From Pseudomonas sp. (GTDB taxonomy: Bacteria; Pseudomonadota; Gammaproteobacteria; Pseudomonadales; Pseudomonadaceae), in NCBI RefSeq assembly GCF_030150285.1, contig NZ_JASLGE010000089.1, forward strand, positions 11,683-75,682: 64,000 nucleotides of DNA, given 5' to 3'. Position numbers and translations under genes: made by a program. How positions within the stretch are numbered: the stretch's first letter is position 1; each line of letters begins with the position of its first letter. Below, one piece after another: positions 17,065 through 26,300 of the stretch. The notes beneath the pieces are model-generated. The model did not search any database. It saw nothing but the letters and a program-made list of their open reading frames with translations, and was not told the DNA's origin.

Positions 17065-17751
17065 ATGAACTTTCCACGCACTACCCGTACTACGCTGGCT
17101 TTCAGCCTCTGCCTGGCCCTTCTGGCAGGTGCGCTGGGTTATGAACATCACCAACTCTCGAACCTGACCAACAGCCTGGCAGCCACCGCCGACAAGGATT
17201 CGCTTGATGCGCTTCTGGCACGAATGGCCAAGGTGGATGAGCGGCTGGATACCGTGGACGGTAAGCACTTGGTGTCCAACGATGATTTCCGCTCCAGTCA
17301 GCAAGCGCTGTCCAATCGCATCGACGCTGTTCAGGCGTATGCCAAGCAAGCGACGGGATCGACTGAGGAACTCTCTCGCAGTGTGATGGCCGCCGAGCAG
17401 CAGGTGTTGCAGCTCAAGGCGAGTCTCGAACTGATCGATGCCAGGCTCGAAGCGTTGAGCATGGCTCACGCTTCGGTCCCGCCTGTTGTGCCACCGACCA
17501 AACCCGCCCCGCGTAAAAAACCTCCACCGCCGCCGCAACCGCCTCCTTTCACCGTGATCGGCATTGAATATCGCGGTGGCGAGCGATTTTTGTCTGTGGC
17601 TCCGCCGGGTAGTACGCAGTTAAGCCAGGTCAATCTGCTCCGCCCCGGGGACGGGGTTACGGGCACGGTCTGGCGGCTTAAAGCTCTGGACCAGCAGTTG
17701 GCCCATTTCGACGTCGCAGGTCTGCCCAAAACCCTGACTATCGCGCCTTAG
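17065..17751 (+). CDS. Membrane-anchored periplasmic coiled-coil protein of the ICE transfer region
   Basis: 228 residues with GAGGCCGCCC before ATG 17065. Residues 9-30 form an uncleaved-looking signal anchor, about 30-135 a coiled coil with regular Leu/Ala heptads, and about 140-165 a Pro/Lys-rich linker with two proline runs. A compact C-terminal domain begins at about 168 (FTVIGIEYRGGERFLSV). The layout resembles envelope-spanning linkers such as PilP-like or TraV-like proteins, with the C-terminus near the outer membrane. I cannot name the family. It heads the transfer operon 9 bases before the PFL_4693-type gene. Confidence 0.65.
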   Translation: MNFPRTTRTTLAFSLCLALLAGALGYEHHQLSNLTNSLAATADKDSLDALLARMAKVDERLDTVDGKHLVSNDDFRSSQQALSNRIDAVQAYAKQATGSTEELSRSVMAAEQQVLQLKASLELIDARLEALSMAHASVPPVVPPTKPAPRKKPPPPPQPPPFTVIGIEYRGGERFLSVAPPGSTQLSQVNLLRPGDGVTGTVWRLKALDQQLAHFDVAGLPKTLTIAP

Positions 17752-17760
17752 GAGGCCTCC

Positions 17761-18528
17761 GTGACTGACCCAACCACGCCTTTGCTCCACCCGAGATTGG
17801 CCGTAGCCCGGCTGTTGATAGTGGGTTTCGCTGTATCAACCTTGCCTTGGGCGAACGCCGCCATGACGTCGACGCCCCATAAGGATACCCTTGAGGCGTT
17901 CAGCTCGACCCAAAACAGCCGCTCAGTTGAGGCCGCTCGCGAATGGGGGCTGACGCCAGAGGAGTGGAGTCGTTATCAAACCGTGATGGCTGGCCCACGC
18001 GGCATTTACTCGCCGGGGCTTGATCCACTGACCGCGTTAGGCATTGAAGCCACTTCCACTGAAGAGCGTCGTCGCTACGCGGAGTTGCAGGTCAAAGCAG
18101 AACGCCAGCGCGTCGAGAAAGAGCTGGCCTACCAACACGCCTATGACCAGGCCTTTAAGCGGATGTATCCGGACGAGAAGATCATCCAGCTCTCCGCCAC
18201 GCCCGCCTCTCCCATGACCCGCCAACCCTTATCGCTGAAAAGCGACGGTCGGCTGGCCATCTTTGTGAAGGACAACTGCGCACCCTGCATCGCCCGTGTC
18301 AGGGCCCTTCAGGTTCAGAGGCAGCCTTTTGATCTGTACTTCGTCGACAGCCAGGATGATGACCAGAGGATTCGACGCTGGGCCATTGTGGCCGGGGTCG
18401 AGCCGGCCAGTGTTCTTAGCCGCACGATCACGCTAAACCACGATGCGGGGCGCTGGCAGTCCCTTGAACTCACCGGCGATCTACCGGCCGTGGTGCGCGA
18501 GGTCAATGGCCAATGGCAACGTCAGTAG
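17761..18528 (+). CDS. TIGR03759 (PFL_4693) family ICE protein, thioredoxin-like
   Basis: 255 residues from GTG 17761 after TTAGGAGGCCTCC, a near-perfect ribosome binding site. A signal peptide ends near ANAA (about residue 36). The conserved block AREWGLTPEEWSRYQ...GPRGIYSPGLDPLTALGIEA identifies the PFL_4693 family. The C-terminal half contains CAPC (about residues 178-181) in a thioredoxin-like fold, suggesting a periplasmic thiol role in assembling the cysteine-rich transfer proteins. It overlaps the transglycosylase gene by 16 bases. Confidence 0.85.
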   Translation: MTDPTTPLLHPRLAVARLLIVGFAVSTLPWANAAMTSTPHKDTLEAFSSTQNSRSVEAAREWGLTPEEWSRYQTVMAGPRGIYSPGLDPLTALGIEATSTEERRRYAELQVKAERQRVEKELAYQHAYDQAFKRMYPDEKIIQLSATPASPMTRQPLSLKSDGRLAIFVKDNCAPCIARVRALQVQRQPFDLYFVDSQDDDQRIRRWAIVAGVEPASVLSRTITLNHDAGRWQSLELTGDLPAVVREVNGQWQRQ

Positions 18529-19070
18529 CTCACACGGTGCTGGTCGGTTGCCTTCTGGTGGGCGCTCCGTTCACCTACGCGGCCGAAATACCGCCACCGG
18601 CGTATCAACTGATTGCGTTGCCGGCAGGTGTTCCGTCTGAGGTGCTGTATTCCGTTGCCCTACAGGAAAGCGGCACCCGACTCAGGGGCCAACTTGTACC
18701 CTGGCCCTGGACACTGAATGTCGCGGGGGCGGGTTATCGCTTTGCAACCCGCAGCGATGCCTGCACCGCATTGATTGCAGCGATCAATACGGCAGGCCCG
18801 CACAGGGTCGATGTGGGCTTGGGCCAAACCAATATTGGCGCTAATGGCCATCGTTACAGCTCGCCGTGCGAAGGGCTTGATCCGTACAAAAACCTTTCGG
18901 TCACAGCCCAGATTCTGGCAGAGCAAAAATCCAAAGGCGGCGACTGGATCACCGCCGCCGGACGCTATCACCGCCCGGCCGGGGGCAAACCTGCTGCCCG
19001 TTATCGCCGTGACTTTGCCAAACACCTTAGCCGTGTCACCGGCATTAACCTGATGGCGACTACCCCATGA
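18513..19070 (+). CDS. Lytic transglycosylase of the conjugation apparatus
   Basis: 185 residues with an N-terminal signal peptide (to about residue 25). An SLT-type catalytic Glu is seen in SVALQESGT (about residue 53), followed by GLGQTNIG and a C-terminal YHRP...Y region typical of these enzymes. It would open the peptidoglycan locally for the mating channel, like VirB1. It overlaps its neighbours on both sides (16 and 4 bases), so the genes are tightly coupled. Confidence 0.8.
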   Translation: MATSVAHTVLVGCLLVGAPFTYAAEIPPPAYQLIALPAGVPSEVLYSVALQESGTRLRGQLVPWPWTLNVAGAGYRFATRSDACTALIAAINTAGPHRVDVGLGQTNIGANGHRYSSPCEGLDPYKNLSVTAQILAEQKSKGGDWITAAGRYHRPAGGKPAARYRRDFAKHLSRVTGINLMATTP

Positions 19071-19564
19071 ATCGACTCGTTTATCTCGTGCTACTCCTGG
19101 GCCTGACTCAATCAGCACAGGCCAGTTCGCTGATCGTGGTGGAGGACCGTGGCGGTGTTTCGGCCCTGCCCTATTACCAGGATCTGGCACCGGAACCGGC
19201 CGATCGATTGCCACCGCCACCCTCAATCGGGATCCGGGACGCAGGTGCGTTTCCTGTGCGTTCAGCGCTACTTTCACCCGGCCAGGAACAAGGTCGAGTG
19301 ATCAACGCACCCGGCCTTCAGCCGATGTTTTTGGTGGGTGACGACGAGCAATCAAAAGCGTGGTTGCTGCAGCGTCGCGAACTACTGCAGCAGTTGAATG
19401 CTGTTGGGCTGGTCACAAACGTAGCCAGCGCAGAACGCCTGGCCGAGGTTCAACGCTGGGCCGAAGGCCTGCAAATTGCCCCGGTTCAGGCAGACGACCT
19501 GGCTCAACGCTTAGGCATCCGTCACTACCCGCTGCTTATCACCGCCACCACGCTGCAGCAGTAA
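19067..19564 (+). CDS. TIGR03765 (PFL_4695) family ICE protein
   Basis: 165 residues with a signal peptide (cleavage near AQAS, residue 19). The conserved start of the mature protein, LIVVEDRGGVSALPYYQ, and the C-terminal LGIRHYPLLITA are characteristic of the PFL_4695 family. The C-terminal half looks like a small periplasmic thioredoxin-like or TrbC-like fold without cysteines. It is coupled by ATGA to the transglycosylase gene and lies 13 bases before traD. Confidence 0.8.
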   Translation: MNRLVYLVLLLGLTQSAQASSLIVVEDRGGVSALPYYQDLAPEPADRLPPPPSIGIRDAGAFPVRSALLSPGQEQGRVINAPGLQPMFLVGDDEQSKAWLLQRRELLQQLNAVGLVTNVASAERLAEVQRWAEGLQIAPVQADDLAQRLGIRHYPLLITATTLQQ

Positions 19565-19577
19565 CCAGGGCATAAAC

Positions 19578-21743
19578 ATGGCCAGCCCCTACACCATTGA
19601 GTCGCTGCTACGGCCCGCCGTTGAGCTTTACACCGTGCTTGTGTGCGTGACCGCAGCGTTGCTGTGTATTTTCGCGCCGTGGGCATTTGCCCTGACGCCG
19701 CTGTTCGGCATGGTCGCAGCAGCCGGTTTCGCAAGCTTGGGCTTGGTTCGCCTGCAACAAGCGTTTGTAGTGCTGCGCTACCGACGCAATATCCGCCGCC
19801 TGCCGCACTACACCATGACCAGCAAAGACATGCCCGTCAGCAACGAACGTCTGTTTATCGGCAAAGGCTTTCGCTGGACGCAAAAACATACCCAACGGCT
19901 GATGGATACCTATCTGCCCAAGTACGCTGAGTATGTTGAACCGACCTCGCTGTATCAGTGGGCTCGCCGCATGGAGGAGCGATTGGAGTTCGCGCCCTTC
20001 CCACTCAAGCTGCTGGCCAAGGCGACGGCGTGGGACGTGGCCCTCAACCCGGCGCGGCCACTGCCACCGGTCGGCGGCTTGCCACGGTTACACGGCATTG
20101 AACTGCACGAAAACGACGTCAGCTTGCCGCTGGGAGAACGGGTGGGCCATTCCCTGGTGTTGGGCACTACACGCGTGGGCAAAACGCGCTTGGCCGAGCT
20201 GTTTATCACCCAGGATATTCGACGAACCCGATCCTTAAAGGCGCATCAAAACCTCGATCGCGAGGTGGTGATTGTCTTCGACCCCAAAGGCGACGCCGAC
20301 CTGTTAAAGCGCATGTACATCGAATGCAAACGCGCTGGCCGACTCGACGAGTTCTACGTGTTTCATCTGGGCTGGCCAGATTACTCGGCCCGCTATAACG
20401 CCGTAGGCCGTTTTGGCCGGATCTCCGAGGTTGCGACCCGGATTGCCGGGCAGTTATCCGGGGAAGGCAACTCTGCTGCATTCCGCGAGTTTGCCTGGCG
20501 ATTCGTCAACATCATCGCCCGCGCCTTGGTCGCCCTCGGCCGCCGACCCGACTACGAGCAAATCCTCAAACATGTGATCAATATCGACGCGCTGTTCGAG
20601 GAATACGCCAAGAGCTACTTCGCAGAGCATGATCCCAAAGCCTGGCAAACCATCGTCGAAATCGAAGGCAAGATCGATCGCAAAAACCTCAGCTTCGCCA
20701 TGAAAGATCGCCCGCTGCGTGTGGTCGCACTCGACATGTACCTCACCCAACAACGCCTGTCGGATCCGGTCATGGACGGCCTACGCTCAGCCGTGCGTTA
20801 CGACAAAACCTACTTCGACAAGATCGTCGCCAGCCTGCTGCCCCTGCTGGAAAAACTGACCACCGGGCGCATCGCCGAGCTGCTGTCTCCCGACTATATG
20901 GACCTCAATGACCCACGGCCAATCTTCGACTGGATGCAAGTCATCCGAAAACGCGCGGTGGTGTACGTGGGGCTCGATGCCTTGTCCGATACCGAAGTCG
21001 CCGCTGCCGTCGGTAACTCAATGTTCAGCGACCTGGTGTCCGTTGCGGGCCACATCTACAAATTCGGCATCGATGACGGCTTGCCCGGTGCCACCAGCGG
21101 CAAGGTCGCAATCAACGTACATGCCGACGAATTCAACGAACTGATGGGCGACGAGTTCATCCCCATGATCAACAAAGGCGGCGGCGCGGGCATGCAAGTG
21201 ACCGCCTACACCCAAACCATGAGCGACATCGAAGCCAAAATCGGCAGCCGCGCCAAGGCGGGCCAAGTCATCGGCAACTTCAACAACCTCTTTATGCTGC
21301 GTGTTCGAGAAACCGCCACCGCCGAGCTGCTGACCAACCAACTCCCCAAGGTTCAGGTGTACACCAGCACCACCGCCAGCAGCGCCAACGACGCAATCAC
21401 CGGCAACACCGCCTTCACCTCCAACACCCACGACCAGATCCAAACCGTCAGCGTGCCGATGATCGAACCGGCGCATGTGGTGAGCCTGCCCAAAGGTCAA
21501 TGCTTTGCGCTGATTGAAGGCGGCAACCTGTGGAAAATCCGCATGCCGTTACCCGCGAGCGATCCCGATGAAGTCATGCCCAAAGACCTCCAGGCGCTGG
21601 CCGAAGGCATGCGCAAAGGCTCAACCACCAGCAGCGAGTGGTGGCAAGCACCGGGGTATCACGTACTGAGCGAGTCGCTACCTGATGACTTGATGGACGA
21701 CTTTCGGCACATCACCCTCGCAGAAAAAAGCGATCAAGCCTGA
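19578..21743 (+). CDS. traD: Type IV coupling ATPase TraD (SXT/TOL subfamily)
   Basis: 721 residues. Two N-terminal membrane helices lie at about 18-65. The VirD4-type ATPase follows: GTTRVGKT (Walker A, about 197-204), VVIVFDPKGD (about 230-240) and, later, INVHADEFNELM (Walker B, about 510-522). It links the relaxase-DNA complex to the secretion channel in the inner membrane. Length and order, immediately before the PFL_4697 gene, fit PFGI-1-type ICEs. The sequence looks intact. Confidence 0.9.
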   Translation: MASPYTIESLLRPAVELYTVLVCVTAALLCIFAPWAFALTPLFGMVAAAGFASLGLVRLQQAFVVLRYRRNIRRLPHYTMTSKDMPVSNERLFIGKGFRWTQKHTQRLMDTYLPKYAEYVEPTSLYQWARRMEERLEFAPFPLKLLAKATAWDVALNPARPLPPVGGLPRLHGIELHENDVSLPLGERVGHSLVLGTTRVGKTRLAELFITQDIRRTRSLKAHQNLDREVVIVFDPKGDADLLKRMYIECKRAGRLDEFYVFHLGWPDYSARYNAVGRFGRISEVATRIAGQLSGEGNSAAFREFAWRFVNIIARALVALGRRPDYEQILKHVINIDALFEEYAKSYFAEHDPKAWQTIVEIEGKIDRKNLSFAMKDRPLRVVALDMYLTQQRLSDPVMDGLRSAVRYDKTYFDKIVASLLPLLEKLTTGRIAELLSPDYMDLNDPRPIFDWMQVIRKRAVVYVGLDALSDTEVAAAVGNSMFSDLVSVAGHIYKFGIDDGLPGATSGKVAINVHADEFNELMGDEFIPMINKGGGAGMQVTAYTQTMSDIEAKIGSRAKAGQVIGNFNNLFMLRVRETATAELLTNQLPKVQVYTSTTASSANDAITGNTAFTSNTHDQIQTVSVPMIEPAHVVSLPKGQCFALIEGGNLWKIRMPLPASDPDEVMPKDLQALAEGMRKGSTTSSEWWQAPGYHVLSESLPDDLMDDFRHITLAEKSDQA

Positions 21744-21755
21744 GGGCGCTAAACC

Positions 21756-22511
21756 ATGGCTGACATCGCCGAGAAAGCCCAACAACAGCAGGAAGGTCAA
21801 AAAACCTTTCTGGGCATCCTGTTCACAACCCCCTTCCACTTCCTGGGCGTGATGTTCGGCTCATTACTGGTCGCCATCCTGGTCGAATGGCTCTGCCTGT
21901 ATTTCATCTGGCCGGAAGCGGGCTGGAAACATGCCCAGCAGATGTTTGACTATGAACTGGACTGGTTGTCACAAGACATCCTCAACAGCATCGTCATCAA
22001 AGAACCCGGGCGAACCGCCACCTGGCTGGCCCACACCGTCTACGACTGGCTGATGATCAAAACCGGCTTGCAGGACACCCTCAACGCACTGACCCAGTAC
22101 ACCCGCAACGCCTCAGCACAACAGATCGCGAACTTCGACCTGCGCTACGAAATCGGCCGAGTGATGATCAAACTGCAAGACTACGGCCTGGCCGCGCTCT
22201 ACACCGTACTGACCTTCTGCGTGCGGATCGTCATCCTGACGCTGACCATTCCGCTGTTTGTGTTGGCGGGATTTACCGGATTGGTGGACGGGTTGGTGCG
22301 GCGGGACTTGCGCAAATTTGGCTCGGGCCGTGAATCGAGTTACCTGTACCACAAGGCCCGGGCGACGATTGTTCCGCTGACGGTGGTGCCCTGGACGGTC
22401 TATCTGGCCCTGCCGGTCAGTGTCAGCCCGTTGTTGATTTTGGGGCCGTGTGCGGTGATGTTGGGGGTGGCTGTTTATGTCACTGTTTCAAGCTTCAAGA
22501 AGTATCTTTAA
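21756..22511 (+). CDS. TIGR03747 (PFL_4697) family ICE membrane protein
   Basis: 251 residues with an N-terminal glutamine-rich cytoplasmic start and about four membrane helices (residues roughly 27-55, 150-175, 205-230 and 228-245). The blocks GILFTTPFHFLGVMFGSLL and YFIWPEAGWKHAQQMF are typical of the family. It is probably an inner-membrane partner of TraD. In related ICEs the RAQPRD gene follows at once; here a 5.6-kb cargo insertion separates them. Confidence 0.85.
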   Translation: MADIAEKAQQQQEGQKTFLGILFTTPFHFLGVMFGSLLVAILVEWLCLYFIWPEAGWKHAQQMFDYELDWLSQDILNSIVIKEPGRTATWLAHTVYDWLMIKTGLQDTLNALTQYTRNASAQQIANFDLRYEIGRVMIKLQDYGLAALYTVLTFCVRIVILTLTIPLFVLAGFTGLVDGLVRRDLRKFGSGRESSYLYHKARATIVPLTVVPWTVYLALPVSVSPLLILGPCAVMLGVAVYVTVSSFKKYL

Positions 22512-23339
22512 CTCAATCCTGTAGACTCTCGAAATAAATTCTACTGATAGGTTAATCAGCCCTACCGACGCTCCGTCGAAAACCGCAGAGGATACGTCGA
22601 GCCCAATCCGAATGCCGTAGACCTTGACTAGGGTTGAACCCCGGCGGCGGATAAAGCTTTTGGTGGAGACAGGCTACGCCGTCTCTCTCCCATACGATGT
22701 GCCCGTTCAACACTCACCCTGTCCGGCAGTTGGGATCTACTCGACCTTAGCCGGATTTGAGCCGATTCCGATTTCTGCAGCGCGGTCACCTCTCACGCAT
22801 GGTCCAATCCTAACGGACATGTACATTTGGAACGACTTCGTCAACAACACCAACCGATCTCCGACCTACTCCCCAAATAAGTCACTGGCACAGCAGGCAC
22901 TTCATTCCGTGTGCGTGCTTGGATATTCCCCTGAAGGCTGAATAGTCAAGAATAGCCTCGACTCTCATTGGAGAGACGGCACATGTTTCGAGGTTTATCA
23001 AATTAGTCAGCTGTGGCTTCTGAGAGACAGTCCCTCCTCCAGGATGGGCACCACGCCCAGCTTTTGCAGTGCAGGTGTGATGACAGCAACCTTGCTCCAC
23101 GCAGTAAGGGTTTGTGAGCGTCAGGAACACAATGCACTGTGCATATCTACCGCCAATTGAATTGAGCCATCACAGGATTTCTTTCCATAGATGGCTGAAA
23201 ACCTTAAAAAAATCTCAGCGTTCTCGGCACTGTAGTTCGGTTTCTCTCAATTTCAGTCATAACCTAGCGAGCGATTGGCAGGGCGAGTAAGCTTCACGCT
23301 CTAGATAGCCATGTGCCATACACTACTAGGGAAGACGGG
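22512..23339. other. Junction region upstream of the KAP ATPase gene
   Basis: No frame here has a site and domain to support it. The 22624-22941 plus frame and the 22882-23130 minus frame look like noise. The region presumably holds the promoter of the KAP gene and the left boundary of the cargo insertion. I saw no transposase or obvious direct repeat. Confidence 0.45.
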
Positions 23340-26300
23340 ATGTTAGACACACGCAGCTCCATGCCTGCCGTGCTGGATCGCCACATCGAGAAAGAAGAGG
23401 ATGATGCCTTCGGGCATAGGCACTATGCGCAGGCGCTACGTAGCCTGATCGAGAATGAAGGTCATCGACCGCCATTCAGCATTGGCCTCTTGGGCGGCTG
23501 GGGTACCGGGAAGAGTTCCATCAAAGAGATGTACACCCACACCTTGACGGACGACACCTCTACGGCTGGTGGGCGCCATCCACGCAGCCAGCGCTTCAAG
23601 AGCATCACCTTTAACGCCTGGCGTTTTGGTGGAAAGGAACAGGACATCAAACGTGCGCTGCTGCGCCATGTGTTCCTGGAGCTAGGCGGCGACGAAGGCA
23701 AGCTCCATGATGAACTCTACCGCAATGTTACCCACACCGAATCAGTTCCCAAAAGTGTGGGAGAACTGACCAAGCAGCATCTGCTGAGCTGGGTGGCGCC
23801 GGTGCCGGCATTCCTGATCGCCGTGTGCACCTATCTACTTTTTGTCGCCGCAGGATTGAAGTGGCTGCCGCTTGATAATAGCGTTGTCCAAGCACTCTTC
23901 GTCGCAGCGGTCACTGGCATCTATGCCTACTTGATTAAGGTCATGAAACCATCGGCGGTGAGCCCCGCCAACACAATCACGCGGGTGCACCTCCCCAGCG
24001 CCAGTGCTGAACAGTATGAAGAAATGCTACTCCAGCAACTGCGCAAGTTCAAAACGTCAAATCGTAATGCAGTGCCTTACGAGCGCCTGGTTATCTTCGT
24101 GGACGACCTTGATCGCCTTTCAGCAGAGGAGATGGTTCTGGGCCTGGATGCCGTGCGCACCTTTATGGAAATTCCGGTCAACAAGCTACCCAACAATCTT
24201 GGTTTGGTATTCGTGATTTCATGCGATGAGGGCAAGGTTGCAGATGCGCTCTCACGTCGACGTGGCAACCCTGAACAGCCTGGCTCCGTCTTTAATCCCA
24301 CCGACGCGCGGCGCTACCTCGATCGGATCTTCCAGTTCAGATTGGAGATTCCCCCACCACCGAGAAGCGACATGCGCCAATTTGCTCTCGCCAAACTGAT
24401 GGGCTTTCCGGAACTGGTGAAAGATATTACCGAGAAAGGTGCCTCAGTTGAGCAGGTGGTGGATCGGATGATTCACATCAACGTTACCGATCCCCGCAAC
24501 GCCCTGCAGATCGTCAACGCTTTCACCCAGACTTGGTGGCTGGCAAAAAAAAGGGAATTGGACGCCATTGGCAGTGAGCGGCCAGGCGGCCTGCATGAGG
24601 GTGCGGTGACTCAATACCCCGTCGCATTGGGTGCACTGAGCGCGGCACGCGTGAGTTTTCCCGGATTCTACCAAGACCTTCAGGGCGACCCGCAGTTGCT
24701 GCAACGGCTTACAAACTTGATGTTGAGACAAACGCCCCTGAAGGACGAGCCCCTGGAAACACTTCATGTACTCAAGCGGTATGTAACCACTCAAGAGACA
24801 GGGCAAGCGGGACAAGAAAAAACTGTCCTATTGGAAGGCCAGCGCGATCTGCGTCAGTTCCTTGCCAGCCTGGTCGGCATTCAGTGGCCAGCATCGCTGC
24901 AAAGCTTACTGTTGCTTTCTGAAGACTTCGCTACACGGCAGTACGGCCCCCATGCTTCACGTATCTACAGCTACCTGGTTTCTGGTGACTCGCACGGCTT
25001 TCTGGAAGCCCTTTCTCCTCGCTCCAACGAGTCTTTGAGCGATCAAGAAACCCAACTGCTTCACGGCATGCTAAGCGAGCTGCACCGAACCGAAGACACC
25101 CTCAAGTTCAATGCGATGCGTGTGGTAGCCGACATCATTGATCGCTTGCCGATTCGCACGCGCGACCTGGTGCTGGGCATTTTGAGCAACGATATCGTGA
25201 CATCTAACGAGCTGCGTGCACTGCTAGGCGTAGAGAAGATAGGACGCATCACCGCCATCTCGAACCCAACGGATCAAAAGCAAATCGCCTCGGTTTTGAT
25301 CGACGAGCTACTGACGGTGAACAAGATTTGTGCCATGCGCCTCCAGTCAGGGCAGATGCCCAACATCGAGGAGACCATCACCATGGCCGAAAGCGCGGCT
25401 CAGATAGCGCTCACCGTGCTTGCCGACCATGGTCTCCCGCCCGCATCAAAAGACACTCTGATGGATTGGCTATCGACGCGTACGGTAAAAACTGGCTCAG
25501 GATCCATTACGCTTCCCTTCTCCCGCCTGCATGCTTGGGTGGATGAGTTCGAGACCTCCTTGCTGCCTGTGATCGGAACTGCGTACGTGAATCAGTTGAT
25601 CACAGCGCTTCACGGCCATGAAGACCCCCATGATGATGACGATGTAATTGACGGTCTAGATATGCAGAAGACGGTCTCTCAGGTCAGCATCGTTTGGGAT
25701 CGATTGTCGAACGAAGGTGACGAGAGCCGAAGCGCACTCTGGGAGCAGATAACCAACCTCACGACGATGGGAAACCCCATCATCATTGAGTGCGTGACCC
25801 AGGCAGTGGAGCGGTACGTACCTTACTCAAGCGAAGAGCAACTGTTGAAGTGCCTGACCCGGTTCAGTATCCGCGTCGCGGATTTCCAGAACCAGCCGAT
25901 CGATTTCCGGCGCGCATTCCGCTTGATCGTTGATCTTGGTGCCGAGCGCAAGTCGTACCTCAATGATGATGGGCTGAATAGCTATGCCGATCTTGCCATC
26001 AGCCTGAGCACCACCGAAGGCCATTATCAAGACGCCGAAGAGGTGCTCCAGAAATTCATTCTGGACAGCCCGCACGGCCTCAGTAAAGTGGTAAACCATT
26101 GGATCAGTAATTCTCTCAGAAGCGTATCTAGCGGATGCCGAGCCTTGGTGTTCAAGGTATTCGGGTTACTCAATGAGAATGACCAAGCCTCCTTGGTCAA
26201 TCAACTGGCTACACTCGTCGCCCAGATCCAGATTGATGCAGAGGATGCAGCGCTCTACACCGATGCGGCCATTCACATACCTATAGAGGAATGGGGCGGC

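Noticed and set aside
21018..21500. Minus-strand frame of 160 codons inside traD
   Set aside because: Gly/Val/His-rich shadow of traD with no start signal.
22624..22941. Open frame between the PFL_4697 gene and the KAP gene
   Set aside because: No ribosome binding site, mixed composition, no domain; treated as non-coding.
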